A stretch of 64,000 bases of DNA from Leucaena leucocephala (Eukaryota > Streptophyta > Magnoliopsida > Fabales > Fabaceae): contig CM073520.1 of the NCBI GenBank assembly GCA_037074615.1, forward strand, positions 31,429,527 through 31,493,526, given 5' to 3'. The notes beneath the pieces were generated by a model. The model did no database searches. It saw only the letters and a program-made list of their open reading frames with translations, and was not told the origin of the DNA. Numbering within the stretch: the stretch's first letter is position 1; each line of letters opens with the position of its first letter. This document shows positions 45,140-56,230 of this stretch, one piece after another. Position numbers and translations under genes: made by a program.

Positions 45140-46870
45140 TAATTGCGAGTGCGCATACACGAGAAATTCACCAAAAGAAAAAGTAAGCCCCTACAATTAT
45201 ATTCATGCATCAAATGATATAAATGTCCATGAGCCTCGTAAGAGTGCATTACATATACAAGCTCAAATACCAGTATTTACATCAAAAGACTGTTATTTCT
45301 CAAATAAACCACATGCAATTTCGAAGGATCACAAGGCATGCACAAATAATTAAGGCAAATTTCCAAGTCAAGTTCAAGACTCTGAATTAATCCCAATTTT
45401 CCCGCATTCCTATATAGGCATCGAAATCAAGCATCAAATGATCCTGTGATCATCTGATAGGTATCCAAACCCTTGGAGAGCCCATCCCCAAAAGCTAGCT
45501 GTTAGGGAGGGAGAGCCAAGAGTTTAAATACCCCATCAAGTAGCCCATACTACCCGATGTGGGACTTTACCCATACAATGTCCCTATCAATACACCCTCC
45601 CCGGAAAGCCGACGTCCCGGCGGCTCCACACTACGGCGCTTCACTCGGCCCTTGGCCGGATCGGTGATCGCCGGTCAACCCCTCCGCAGGTAGCCCTTTC
45701 CGTTTGGTCGACAACCGGCTCTGATACCATTGATAGGTATCCAAACCCTTGGAGAGCCCATCCCCAAAAGCTAGCTGTTAGGGAGGGAGAGCCAAGAGTT
45801 TAAATACCCCATCAAGTAGCCCATACTACCCGATGTGGGACTTTACCCATACAATGTCCCTATCAATACACCCTCCCCGGAAAGCCGACGTCCCGGCGGC
45901 TCCACACTACGGCGCTTCACTCGGCCTTTCTACCGGTCAGAACTCTCCGTAGGTAGCCCTCTCCGGTGAGTCGATGGGCTACTTGATGGGGTATTTAAAC
46001 TCTTGGCTCTCCCTCCCTAACAGCTAGCTTTTGGGGATGGGCTCTCCAAGGGTTTGGATACCTATCAATGGTATCAGAGCCGGTTGTCGACCAAACGGAA
46101 AGGGCTACCTGCGGAGGGGCTGACCGGCGATCACCGATCCGGCCAAGGGCCGAGTGAAGCGCCGTAGTGTGGAGCCGCCGGGACGTCGGCTTTCCGGGGA
46201 GAGTGTATTGATAGGTATCCAAACCCTTGGAGAGCCCATCCCCAAAAGCTAGCTGTTAGGGAGGGAGAGCCAAGAGTTTAAATACCCCATCAAGTAGCCC
46301 ATACTACCCGATGTGGGACTTTACCCATACAATGTCCCTATCATCATCACTGTTTGTGAATACGCATACACTACAAGAAAAATATATAGCATATATGTAG
46401 GGGCAACAGAGCATCAAAGGTATGGAGAGTCTAAGTTGAAGAGCAAGTGCAGACCCCTATAAATAAGCCACAGGCAATTTTGAAAGATAACTAGGCATGC
46501 AAAAATAATAAATGCAGCTTTGCATATCAATTTTAAGCCTTTGAATCAATTTCAATTTTCCCACATTCGAATATAGGCCACCAAATCAAGCATCAAATGA
46601 TGTAGTAATCATCAATCTTTGTGAGTGCACGCATACACGGGAAATTTGCCACAAGAAAAATATACAACATATATGTAAGTGGGCTACAAAGCAGCAAAGA
46701 CACGGAAAGTCTAAGCCAAAGAGCAAATGTACACCCCTAAAATTATATTTATGCACATTAAAATTAGGCATCAAATGATATAAATGTCAATGAGCCTCGT
46801 AGGAGTGTATTATATGTACAAGCTCAACTTCCAGAACAGGAACATGTATTTACAATCAAAAGACTGCCAT
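45140..46870. repeat. partial tandem repeat unit, split by a TRIM
   Basis: The block CATCAAATGATATAAATGTC with GAGCCTCGTARGAGTG occurs at about 45210-45250 and 46765-46810. The block AAGCCACAGGCAATTTTGAA with CAAATCAAGCATCAAATGAT occurs at about 45310-45450 and 46455-46600. The block CGCATACACGGGAAATTTGC occurs, diverged, at about 45150, 46365 and 46630. Without the TRIM this is a diverged duplication with a unit of several hundred bases. Partial copies flank copia A at about 28210-28390 and 32440-32640. Confidence 0.65.
45455..46343. mobile_element. compound TRIM retrotransposon with four LTR copies
   Basis: A terminal-repeat retrotransposon in miniature. The order is LTR1 (minus) 45455-45589, internal 45590-45730, LTR2 (minus) 45731-45865, partial internal 45866-45973, LTR3 (plus, 94 bp) 45974-46067, internal (plus) 46068-46208, LTR4 (minus) 46209-46343. 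The LTRs are 135 bp, TGATAGGGACATTG to ACCTATCA, and look identical where they overlap. The primer-binding site TGGTATCAGAGCC (tRNA-iMet) abuts an LTR, and a purine tract GGGGAGGGTGTAT lies before the next. One 5-bp duplication TCATC (45450-45454, 46344-46348) flanks the whole array. It encodes no protein and depends on other elements. Confidence 0.93.
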
Positions 46871-47699
46871 TTGTCTAGGAAGCACATATGTTGTTTTGGC
46901 CAAACACAAGGCATTCATGAAAAAGAAATTAAGGAAGCTTAACTTGTAAAGTTCAGTAAATTTCCAAATCTCAGATACTCACTAATACTGATTTCCCAAA
47001 CACTACTCAATGGAATATAACTAGAAAATGAAAGAATGATATTTATCCAACCAGCAACTGTAGATACAAAACGGTTTGTAGTTTGTTTGTGACCCTAGAC
47101 ATAGTATCTTCTGAAAATACTCAATGATTCACTTTCCGGCCCACAAATAGAATAAAATGAAATATAGATAGATAGAGAAATTATGATGTGCTTTATTTTG
47201 GAAGAGTCATGTTTGTAGAATCGTGATATGCATTTGTTATAATATGATTCTCCTATCAAGTCTAAATAGGCTCTCAATTTGTCATGATAAGACTCTGTCG
47301 CTACTGATTTACTTTCAGGGTTTAAACCAAACTCGGTAGAAATTTGTGGGTGATACAGGCAACCCAAACATGTTAAGCTAAGCTTGCAAAGCGTACCCCA
47401 ACATCTATATTGCACCTTGCATTAGGCCACTGATAATTAAGTTTATGCAGTGCCTCAGTACTGTGCATCGTTGAATCAAAATATGACGTAAGAAGTTCAA
47501 TATAAAGGCCCAGAAACATTCAACGTCCAGTAGAAAAGATATTAAGATAAAACAAAAAGGCTGAGACAAAAATACAATATAATCAAAGCAAAATAAACAA
47601 AAAGAGAAACAGCTAGTAGTCCATAGACTGGACTCGAAAAAATGTTGTTTCTTTCTAATATTTCCGATGCAACATGGATTTGAAATTAGATTAGGTATA
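46871..47699. other. no gene recognised
   Basis: Less AT-rich than the flanks. A 106-codon minus-strand frame (47415-47095) has no family resemblance that I can see. It may be intron or UTR of a transcript starting near 47.95 kb. Confidence 0.35.
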
Positions 47700-47965
47700 A
47701 CTAACCCATGCTAATAGACTGAACTTGCCACTGAATTTAAGACGATCTGCAAAGCTGATTCAAGCCTCTCAAGCAGCGCAGCTCTCTGAGAGATTTACTC
47801 GTGAAGGCTTCGGGATCGATCGTACAAACCCCGCTTGGCGCAAAGCAGTAAGCGAAGAGGAAAACTATTATCTAGGCGTTTGATAATCTCTCGTGAATGC
47901 CAAGCAACAAATAAATTGACCCCGCAAAGGTCGGCACATTGAGATGACCGTTGGGATTAGGGTTT
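47700..47965 (-). other. exon-like GC island headed by a telo-box
   Basis: On the minus strand the island starts with AAACCCTAAT (47956-47965), a telo-box typical of promoters or 5' ends of plant translation-related genes and some snoRNA host genes. About 250 bp of roughly balanced composition follow (CCGACCTTTGCGGGG, CGATCGATCCCGAAGCC). It ends near a plausible donor, ATGG|GTTAGT, at about 47705. No long reading frame is present; a 23-codon ATG frame starts 23 nt after the telo-box. I do not recognise the transcript. Confidence 0.35.
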
Positions 47966-48342
47966 TTGGTTTGAAATCACAAATAGTCATTTTTTTTGTT
48001 ACAAAGATTTTTATTACAAATAGTCATTTTTGTTAACTAAAGTATAATTCTCAATCTCAATTTAAAAATCAGTTTTGTACCCAAAAAAATAAGAAAGGTA
48101 GCGTTTTTCGTCTTTCGCAATTAATTACACTCTTCTTTTAAAAAGATTTTAAAAAAATTAAACTTTTGATTAATTACTATATTTTTATAATAATTATATT
48201 ATAATATCTCTAAAAAAGTATCATATTTATTTATTTTCAAACTTCACAACCCATAGTATCTTTTGTAAATATATATTTATATTTTTTTACAAAATAAGAT
48301 TAATTAACTCTAAATGAAAATTACTGTTTTAATGAAAACTAG

Positions 48343-48380
48343 ATTAAATTCCACAAAAACATATTTTTGTGGAATTTAAT
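48343..48380. repeat. perfect 17-bp hairpin
   Basis: ATTAAATTCCACAAAAA (48343-48359), a 4-nt loop CATA, then the exact complement (48364-48380). It is not followed by a long T run, so it is not an obvious terminator. Confidence 0.9.
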
Positions 48381-48589
48381 TGACCCTAATCCAACGGTCA
48401 TTTAAAACACTCCCTGGCTCACAACACAGAAAAACAATGTATTGTAAATTAACGAAAAAACTACTCAAAAACAAATATAATAAATAGAGATAGTAAAATG
48501 GGTTTAATATGCTCTCTTAACTCATTTTACCTCAAAGTTGAGGGGGTTTGGATTGGTAGCCCCCTTAGCCCAACAACTTTTTTTTTTAA

Positions 48590-48880
48590 AAAAAATATTA
48601 ATATTATAATTTATTTTAATTAAATATTAGTTTGAATATTTCTATTATCAAATACTAATAAAAATGATTACTTATTTATTGATATATATTGATATATTAT
48701 AATTGATTAATATTATATTAATATTTATTTAATTTTATAATTATAAAATTTGAGATTTTTTATAAAAAATATGAAAAACATTAGCAATTTGTTTATTATA
48801 TTAATATAATATTAGAATTTTTTTATTAGTATTTTAAAAATTTAAAAATATTTTTTAAAATATTAAAAATAAAAGCCTGT
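48590..48880 (+). repeat. AT-rich dispersed repeat, copy 2
   Basis: It matches the reverse complement of 26880-27190. The left side has GTAGCCCCCTTAGCCCAACA and the right side GTAGCCCGCCCCTTCAGCC, which may be the true element ends because both contain GTAGCCC. No coding capacity. Confidence 0.7.
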
Positions 48881-50433
48881 CACTAGAGGAAGTGAGCTCG
48901 AGCTAGATTTGCTAGCATTTGTAGCCCGCCCCTTCAGCCAGCAGATTAAAATGGGTTAGCCGACTTTATCCACTCTAAACAAAGTTACAATTTGTAAGCA
49001 TCTATAAAATTAAAATACATGTGGATTATCATAATCTTCATTTATAAGGATATTAAATAATGAAAAATAAATAAGGCAACTTTAATTATAAATAGTAGTC
49101 AAATAATGTTAATAGAGTTTTTAAGGTCACCTAAACTTCCATGCAGTCAAAAAATATTAGTACTACCTTTTATTCTATGAATAAAAGTTAAACAAAAAAT
49201 TTATTTTAATTTTATATATAAAACTTTAATTCTCTTTACCTCGTAAATTTATAATTTTTTTAAGAATCTCTATTAATTACATATACTAAAGGAACTTCCA
49301 TTAACATTAGTTCAAACACACATGATTGATGAGAGTCTATTAGGAAAATCAACATATATTTATTAAAAATAATTCATTTAATTTTTTAAAATATATAAAT
49401 ATAAATTAATTATCTAATTATTATATTGGGGACTGAGTGAAATAATTGATTTTATTTAGATTTATTTTATATGTGTGAAAACTTCCTTCAAAACACATAT
49501 TTTAAAATGTTTTTATCATATATTATAAAAATATTTGATTCTGAGAGTATTATTAATGTGCGTGTAAAATTTATATGAAACTACTTCTTAAACAGAGGTA
49601 CTTTTTTTTTAAAAAAAAAACTAGAGACTCTAAATATTGAGAACAAAAATATAATATCTCCATGGTAGTCAAACTCTCCTTTACAAGAGCATTAGGCACT
49701 ATGTTGTAAATTTTTAAACAGATGTACTTTTTTTTGTACAAAAATTTTGAAAAGAGGTTAGGTTTATCTATGATTCAATAGCAGAGTAAAATCTCCCTTT
49801 CTCCTAGACAATACCAATGTCAGGCAGGGTTAGTCGTCTATCACCTTTAAGCGTAAACTTAGGCACTTAGGAGTTAGGATGTCTCCCCAAGCGTCGCGAC
49901 TAGAACACGTTCCAAATAATCGTATGTCTTACCCTTTTGCCAGAAGTACCTAAAGCCACATAAGGAACCCCAAACACAACCACTCCTAAGATCTTTTCTC
50001 GAGGTTGAATAGAAAAAAAGGGCTTTTTGACAAAATTGACCCTGTAAATTAGCCCAATAACTTTCTATAAATATTCAATGGGCAAATCATAATAACTTCC
50101 AGTGTAAAGGTACATTGATTCGTAGCATTTTAAACTATCAAATCACTACCTACCTCTGATATAGGTGATAACATGCCAATTAACCTCTGAATTATATTAC
50201 TTGGCATAACAGTAGCAATTCTCTAGAAATTCAAAGTTACACAAGAAATCCAATCCGCCACTTTACTATTTTATTCCTTCGTAATAAGTAGCCGAAGACA
50301 TAAATCATTTAACTTCTTATCCATAATTAACCACTTATATGTGAAGAATTTCACTAGTTAACCATTCTTAATATGCCATCTTGTACCCAGTTCAACGGTA
50401 TCTTGCTGTTGTAAGATGAATTTCTATAGTGCA

Positions 50434-53400
50434 TGTCACGTCACAAAATTTGAACCGTGACCCACACAGAATATGAATAAATTTATATTACTTAAGCCTA
50501 AAACCTTAAATAAAATGTTTAAAACAGTAATCATAATATATATTACATTTTAATCAAAAAGAAAGTCCTTTATATAAATCTCGGCGGGATCGTCTTTGTA
50601 TAATCGACCTTTCAATAATCCTACAATAGACTATGAATATTTTAAATCACCTGCAAACGTTTTCAAAATAAAGAGAATCCTGTCTATAAACTAGATGGAA
50701 CATCTAAACTTCCAACAAAATAATACTAGTGTTTCATAAATTATAATTACATCAAAAGTAGATATGCCACAAAATCAGTGCTTCGGATATAACGTAAGGC
50801 TCTTCACTGCTCAGCTGGAGGAATATGGTCAACTGCACTATCTAAAGCCAAAATAATCTACTCGTGAATAACGTTCCAAAAATATAATTTAAAATGCAAA
50901 AATAAACAATTTTAACATGTTTAAATGTAAATCATAACATTTGGTAAATCAATGCAAATGTTTCAGTAAACATCTTAGTTTAAGAAAATCATTTAAAACA
51001 ATCATTTTCCTATAGGACTTCAACAGAACGAAGACAGGCATAGACACACAGTCTACGAGGGTAACTAACCAATTCGACGAGGTTCGAGGCCACGAAAATA
51101 GGCGTGGACACACAATCCACGAGGGTAAATAACCAAATGTAGCACGAGGCCACGGATAACAAGTGCAAGTACAAAACCTTTGAGAACAGGCGCAAGAATA
51201 AATCCCACGAATAACTGGCGCGAGTACGAAACTCACAAATATCCATCGAGTTTGGTTTAACCATGGTGCACCAAGGACTAACAGTACTGCTGTTAGTAAC
51301 CAGCGTTCTGTATTCAGTTCCTTCTAAAAACCTTTCTATCATGCGTGGGGTCCATTTAGCATTTAATGATCACAATACTTTTCAATGTAAAAATTTTCAG
51401 TAAGAATACTTCATAATTGTGAACCCCAATATAAACATTTAAAATAAAATAGCAAGATATTTATTTACAACATATGGAACAATTATTCAAATTTTGAAAT
51501 TCACATAAGATTATCTCATTGAGTAAATCAATTCAATACAACATTTATAACAATATTTTTAAAAAAAATCTTTATTCGTTTTCATACATAAGCATAATCA
51601 TATAGTGAATTAAGTGAAAATAATCCAATAATATAATTCAAAACCATCAAATCATATAACCATGTCTTTAGAAAATTATATTTAAAATTAACATTTTAAA
51701 TAGAATATTTCAAATAACAATTTATTAGTAAAAATATTATTTTTAGGGGACGTTATTTATTCACCTGCAATATTTCAATATAACTTACCCTTACTCTAAG
51801 CTTCAGGATATCATTATCTCTTTATTTCCCTAGATTTCCTAAAAATAAAGCATTCCATAAGCTAACATACGAAAACCAGAATTCACACAATTTCAATATT
51901 TGCAATCAACTATACTCATACACTAAAACCTTATCTTTGTTTCTTTTTAATTGTCCAATTTCCATATTCCATCAACAATGCAATTCATCCCTTTTATTCC
52001 CACTACTTTTGATTTGTCACAAGCACAACCAGTCACATGCTTACCTATTAATATTTGGAGCTACAAAACCACAACCATCACTTAACTCTGAAAGTTTCAA
52101 CTTTGTAGCCCTATTTAATTTCTAAATCTTGATTCAATTTCAGATTTTCCAATTCATACCATTCAACATATATATATACACACCAGCTGCAACCACATCC
52201 CCCCTTTATTCTTCTTTCTAAATCAAAACAGCAGCATATATACATATATATAAACAGCAGCAACGCCCAAATTCTTCCCCACAGCAGCGACACTGGCACA
52301 ACCAACATAGGGATACAATTCAAATCATCCACACACATATATGTGTACATCCATCCTTCAAGTCAGTAACTTTACGCATATATACACACACATGCTGCCC
52401 AGACATAATATCACAGCACACACAACTTTCTCTCATTCACTCTTCCACTATCCATTTCTCTCAGCCTCTCGGCAACAGAGAGCACATAAACAAATCTTGC
52501 AACCATCACTAATGAGAATTAAAGGAGATGGAAAGATGTAAAACTTACCACTCCCCTCACAGCTGAAGTTCACAGCGACAGGGAGAAGGAAGTCGGATAT
52601 TTTGGATTTGCGGTAGTAACGACAGAGGGAGGATAACAATGGCGTGTCAATGGCATAACAGAGAAGGAGGAAGAAAGCTTCCAGATCCACACCCAAAGTA
52701 TGAGAAATGGGAAAGCTCACAGCCACAGAATTAGTCACCTGTAGCGGTAACAATGACAAAGAGAGCTAACAGACACAGCAACGACGATTACTCCCCTTTA
52801 CCATAGACTTGGTGTTACAGCTGAACCCATAAGGATGAGAGAGAAGTTCCTACCACCAGCCGAGATCCACAAGTCTAAAACGACACCGCTACAGCTGAGT
52901 AACTCGTCACCGGTAACAACTGCTCAGGCGACGGAAAAAGACAACAGCTACAATGCACTTGAGTCTTTCAAGGTGCAAATCAAAGGAAATAACGACTGAA
53001 GGAGGCAAAGGGTACTTGCCAGAGTTATACCCACTGATTCCTTGCATGATCTAACTCTCCAATCACCCTCTTCACCGTCGACAACAACCTCCGCTCTCCC
53101 TACTCTGCCATCTATTTCCCCGTCTCTCTCACTTGCCAGCAAAATAATAGGGAAAGCCACAACGACAGGGACAATCACCGGTGACACCAGCACAGACGAC
53201 AGAGGGAAAAGGACTAATGGCGACAGACCTCAGAACTCGCAAAACTTGCTCTGGACATCGTCTGAATTTTCGCTGGCTGCCGACATAAATGAAGGAAGAA
53301 AAGGGAAACAGAAGTTAAAAATAGTAAGAAGGGCATTTTGGTAAATTCACATGGTCTCTGAAAATTGAAATGTAACTTTAGCTGGAGCTGAGATTCGAAC

Positions 53401-53522
53401 CTTGGACATATTACTCATAATATAGCCTTTAACCACTTAACTACCAACTTCACTTAATACAAGAAAAATATATATCTTTTAATAACTTAATATCATAACT
53501 GATTATTTTTAGGGTCATTACA
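50434..53522 (-). mobile_element. solo LTR of a Ty3/gypsy-type element (3.1 kb)
   Basis: On the minus strand it begins TGTAATGACCCTAAAAATAA and ends GTTCAAATTTTGTGACGTGACA; TGTAATGACCC starts and GTGACA ends are typical of long plant gypsy LTRs. The flanking pentamers are GTGCA (50429-50433) and GTGTA (53523-53527), a target duplication with one change. No gag or pol lies on either side, so it is a solo LTR left by recombination. Inside are a 64-bp tandem duplication (51037 and 51101, GGCRTRGACACACA) and the tRNA-like A/B boxes listed separately. Confidence 0.8.
53395..53447 (-). promoter_or_regulatory. tRNA-like A and B boxes in the solo LTR
   Basis: The minus strand has TAGTTAAGTGG, similar to a Pol III A box, and about 31 nt later GGTTCGAATCTC, a good B box, about 80-130 bp from the LTR start. 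The spacing is tRNA-like but there is no acceptor stem. It could be a captured tRNA or SINE head, or a shared feature of this LTR family. Confidence 0.5.
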
Positions 53523-53865
53523 GTGTAAAATCTTCTTTTCTAGCATCAAGTAGATTCTCTTCATTATTAAAAGTGCTTACTTTATTATTGAGAAATTTTC
53601 TGCAAAAAACTATAATTCAGTATATAAAGATATATGGAAATGGAGAGGTGTTGAACGTATTTGTATATTTATATAGATAGTCTTTAACAATAGTTTAGCA
53701 ACTAATGTTTGGAGAAGCAGTTGGCCCTCAACTAATGCAATATGCTAGTACTGTAGTAATGGTACATAAGATATTTTGCATATACTCCATGGTTGTTACT
53801 ATGCTAGACATCTTTGGTTAAAATTAATTCATCACATAAATTACTCTTCCTTCTTTAGAGCACCA
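53523..53865. other. no gene recognised
   Basis: AT-rich DNA between the solo LTR and the LINE remnant. It may be a further decayed part of the LINE. Confidence 0.4.
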
Positions 53866-54640
53866 TTACAAGATTGGCTTGCTATAAATCTCAAAAGATA
53901 GCTTGGAGTTTATGAAGATAGTAATTGGAGTCTAATATGGGGTGTTTCAATTTAGAAGCTATGAAAGTGAAGGAATCAAGCTTTATTTGATAGCAATTTT
54001 TTGAAACTATTGGATCCCTATTTCGTCATTATGCAAATATAGAAAAGTTTTGTGCATGTTCATGATGTATATTTTTCTAATAACTTGGGTTCATTAACTT
54101 CGTCTACTTGGCAACTTCCTCCTATAGAATGGGTGAAATTAAATGTTGATGGAGCACTTATGATAGCTCATTCTATGGCAAGGTGTGGTGGAGTTATTAG
54201 AGATTATACTAGAAGTTGAGTTGTGGGATTTACGAGCATTATAGGGTTGTGTAGTGTCATTTAAGCAGAACAATAGGCAGTCCTTAAGGGACTAAAGCTG
54301 GCTTAGGAATTATGATTCAAGAAGATCATGCTTGAATCGAATATCAAGAATGTTGTAGACATGTTAATGAATGTGACAAGTCATAGTTGTAGCTTATTAG
54401 TTTTACAAATACAAAGAACGATGAATTTATCTTGGTAGTTGAAAATTCAACACATGCCTAGACATTAAAATAACTAGCGGATGCTATGGTAAATAATGGA
54501 TTAAAGACGACAGAACTGCTATCTTCATGCCTTCCTTATTTAAGGGCTCTTGTGGATAAGGAATGTTTGAGATTTAATCCCCTTGTAAATTAATTTCTTT
54601 TAATTTAGGATGTATTAACCCTCTCTTGTAACAAAAAAAA
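53866..54640 (+). pseudogene. LINE RNase H-like remnant
   Basis: Conceptual translation shows the end of a plant non-LTR retrotransposon ORF2. The pre-RNase H linker (WGVSI.KL.K.RNQALFDS) is at about 53935-53990. The RNase H core begins at 54109 (WQLPPIEWVKLNVDGA), followed by RCGGVIRDYTR and VLKGLKLA. The HMPRH.N.LADAMVN tail is at about 54450-54490. It contains at least six stops, several where Trp is expected. An A-rich run at 54632-54640 may be the old poly(A) tail. The 5' limit is unknown. Confidence 0.78.
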
Positions 54641-55054
54641 TAATAACTTTAAGTGAATATTTAAATATAATTTTCTTTTAATAATATTTATTATTAAAAT
54701 TATTATTATTATAATAATAAGGAAGGAGCATGAGGATAAATAGGGAAAAATTTTATTACTAAAATCAATCAAAATTATTTCAAATGTATAAACAACCCAT
54801 TGTCACTTATGTTAAAAGTATAGTGGGGGCTAAAATCACGATTGATCTTTCAAAAAAGTTACCCAAACATGGGTTTCATAATTACTTTTTTAGGCTAAAA
54901 TAGATTTCTTTGAGCTTCCACCGCTGAACTAAATAGACTCTTAATATAAGAGCTGTTTAAATAATTTTAATATGTTAAAAATATTAAAAAATTATTTAAT
55001 TATAAAAATATAATATAATCTCTTTAAAATACTCATGTGTAATATTAAATTATA
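54641..55054. other. AT-rich, nothing recognised
   Basis: Contains an (ATT/TAA) run at about 54680-54720 and no conserved frame. Confidence 0.5.
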
Positions 55055-55880
55055 CTCATTTGATTCTTAATATAGGATCTAATTTGAGAGTTAATCTTGA
55101 TCCTAAACATAAAACATCTTTATTGTATTTATCAACTTTTTATCTAAATTATTCCTATTGACACTCCATTAACAATAATTAAGAGAGAAAAAGAGGGAGT
55201 TAAGAAAAATAATTATGATATTTTAGATAAAATATTTCATATTAATTAATTTAATCAAATTAGTTAAATAAATTCTATAAAAATATACTACTATCTCTAG
55301 TCCTTAATATAATATCCACTTAACTAATTTTGGTAGATTAAGGAAAATAGTTATTTATAATAATTGTATGTTAGTTTCTCTAAAATATCCCTTTTAATCA
55401 TGTGCATTTGAACTATTCTTACTAGAAAGCCCCTAACATATGCGATTATATATAAGGATACTTTAGGGAGAAAATTATAATTTTAAAAGATAAAATAGAT
55501 TGATGTCCTATATTTATGATCAAAATTAATATTTTAACTATAGTTTATATTTAGGATAAAAGGAGTATAATTTAGTTAAAATTTTAAATAAAATAATAAT
55601 ACTCCTCCAGTCTTTAATATAATATCTAATTGGGAAGTTGATCTTAATCCTAGTTTCTAAACATAAGACATCCTTTTAATATTTATCTATTTTTTTTTCT
55701 AAATTACCTTATATTGACACTCTCTTAATAATAATTAAATAAGAGAGGGGGGGAGAGATAATTAATAAATATGATTAACATATTTTAAAAAAAATACTAT
55801 ATTAACTAACTTAAATAACTCATTTAATATAATCAAATTAGTTAAATATACTCTCTTCTTATATTAAGTACATTAGGAAT
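55055..55880. repeat. three adjacent Stowaway-like MITEs
   Basis: Copies lie at about 55055-55300, 55303-55572 and 55605-55880. Each begins with a TCYTTAATATARKATCTAA-like end. The second closes with TATTTAGGATAAAAGGAGTA, the inverse of the start, and the third with TTCTTATATTAAG. Shared core motifs are TTGACACTC.TTAACAATAATTAA and TTAATCAAATTAGTTAAAT. No coding capacity. Confidence 0.6.
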
Positions 55881-56112
55881 ATAACTTATCAAAAGAAACG
55901 GATCTACCAATGCTTTTATTGAATCAAATTTTGATAGAACTAACTAACATATAAAAAGTGAGCATAAATTTACATTATCCAAACTTATAATCAGATACAC
56001 ATGTTAATACATAAAAAGTTAACCTCTTTTGAAGAAATTTCATTCTGGGTCGGGTCGGGTCATACTAATACCTCTTCTCATAATACGACCCCGTTGAAGG
56101 GAAAGAATCCAA

Positions 56113-56121
56113 TTAGGGTTT
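56113..56121 (-). promoter_or_regulatory. telo-box of RPS29
   Basis: AAACCCTAA on the minus strand, about 110 bp before the RPS29 start codon and just before a TATATAAT sequence at about 56132. Telo-boxes are characteristic of plant ribosomal-protein promoters. Confidence 0.7.
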
Positions 56122-56230
56122 TCACTTGGCATATATAATAGTGATATCGTTCCCCTAAGCCCCTCCACGTCCATTATTTAGCAACCGCAAGCTTTGGGAG
56201 CAGAAAGGGAAATTCTTGGTGCAGCTGAAG

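Larger units (their letters stand above)
47966..50433. other. AT-rich intergenic region
   Basis: It includes a 17-bp perfect inverted repeat at 48343-48380, the second copy of the AT-rich dispersed repeat (48590-48880), poly(T) runs and no credible gene. Confidence 0.55.

Noticed and set aside
45995..46222. 75-codon frame in the TRIM
   Set aside because: It runs across inverted LTR and internal segments of a non-coding element, so it cannot be a conserved gene.
46369..46381. CACTACAAGAAAA, the exact terminal motif of plant CACTA transposons
   Set aside because: Two diverged neighbouring repeat units read ...CACGGGAAATTTGCCACAAGAAAAA at the same place, so the motif arose by a small deletion in this unit. 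No inverse end or 3-bp TSD was found.
51010..51342. 95-110 codon overlapping minus-strand frames near 51 kb
   Set aside because: They lie in the 64-bp tandem duplication of the solo LTR, and the repeats themselves keep several frames open.
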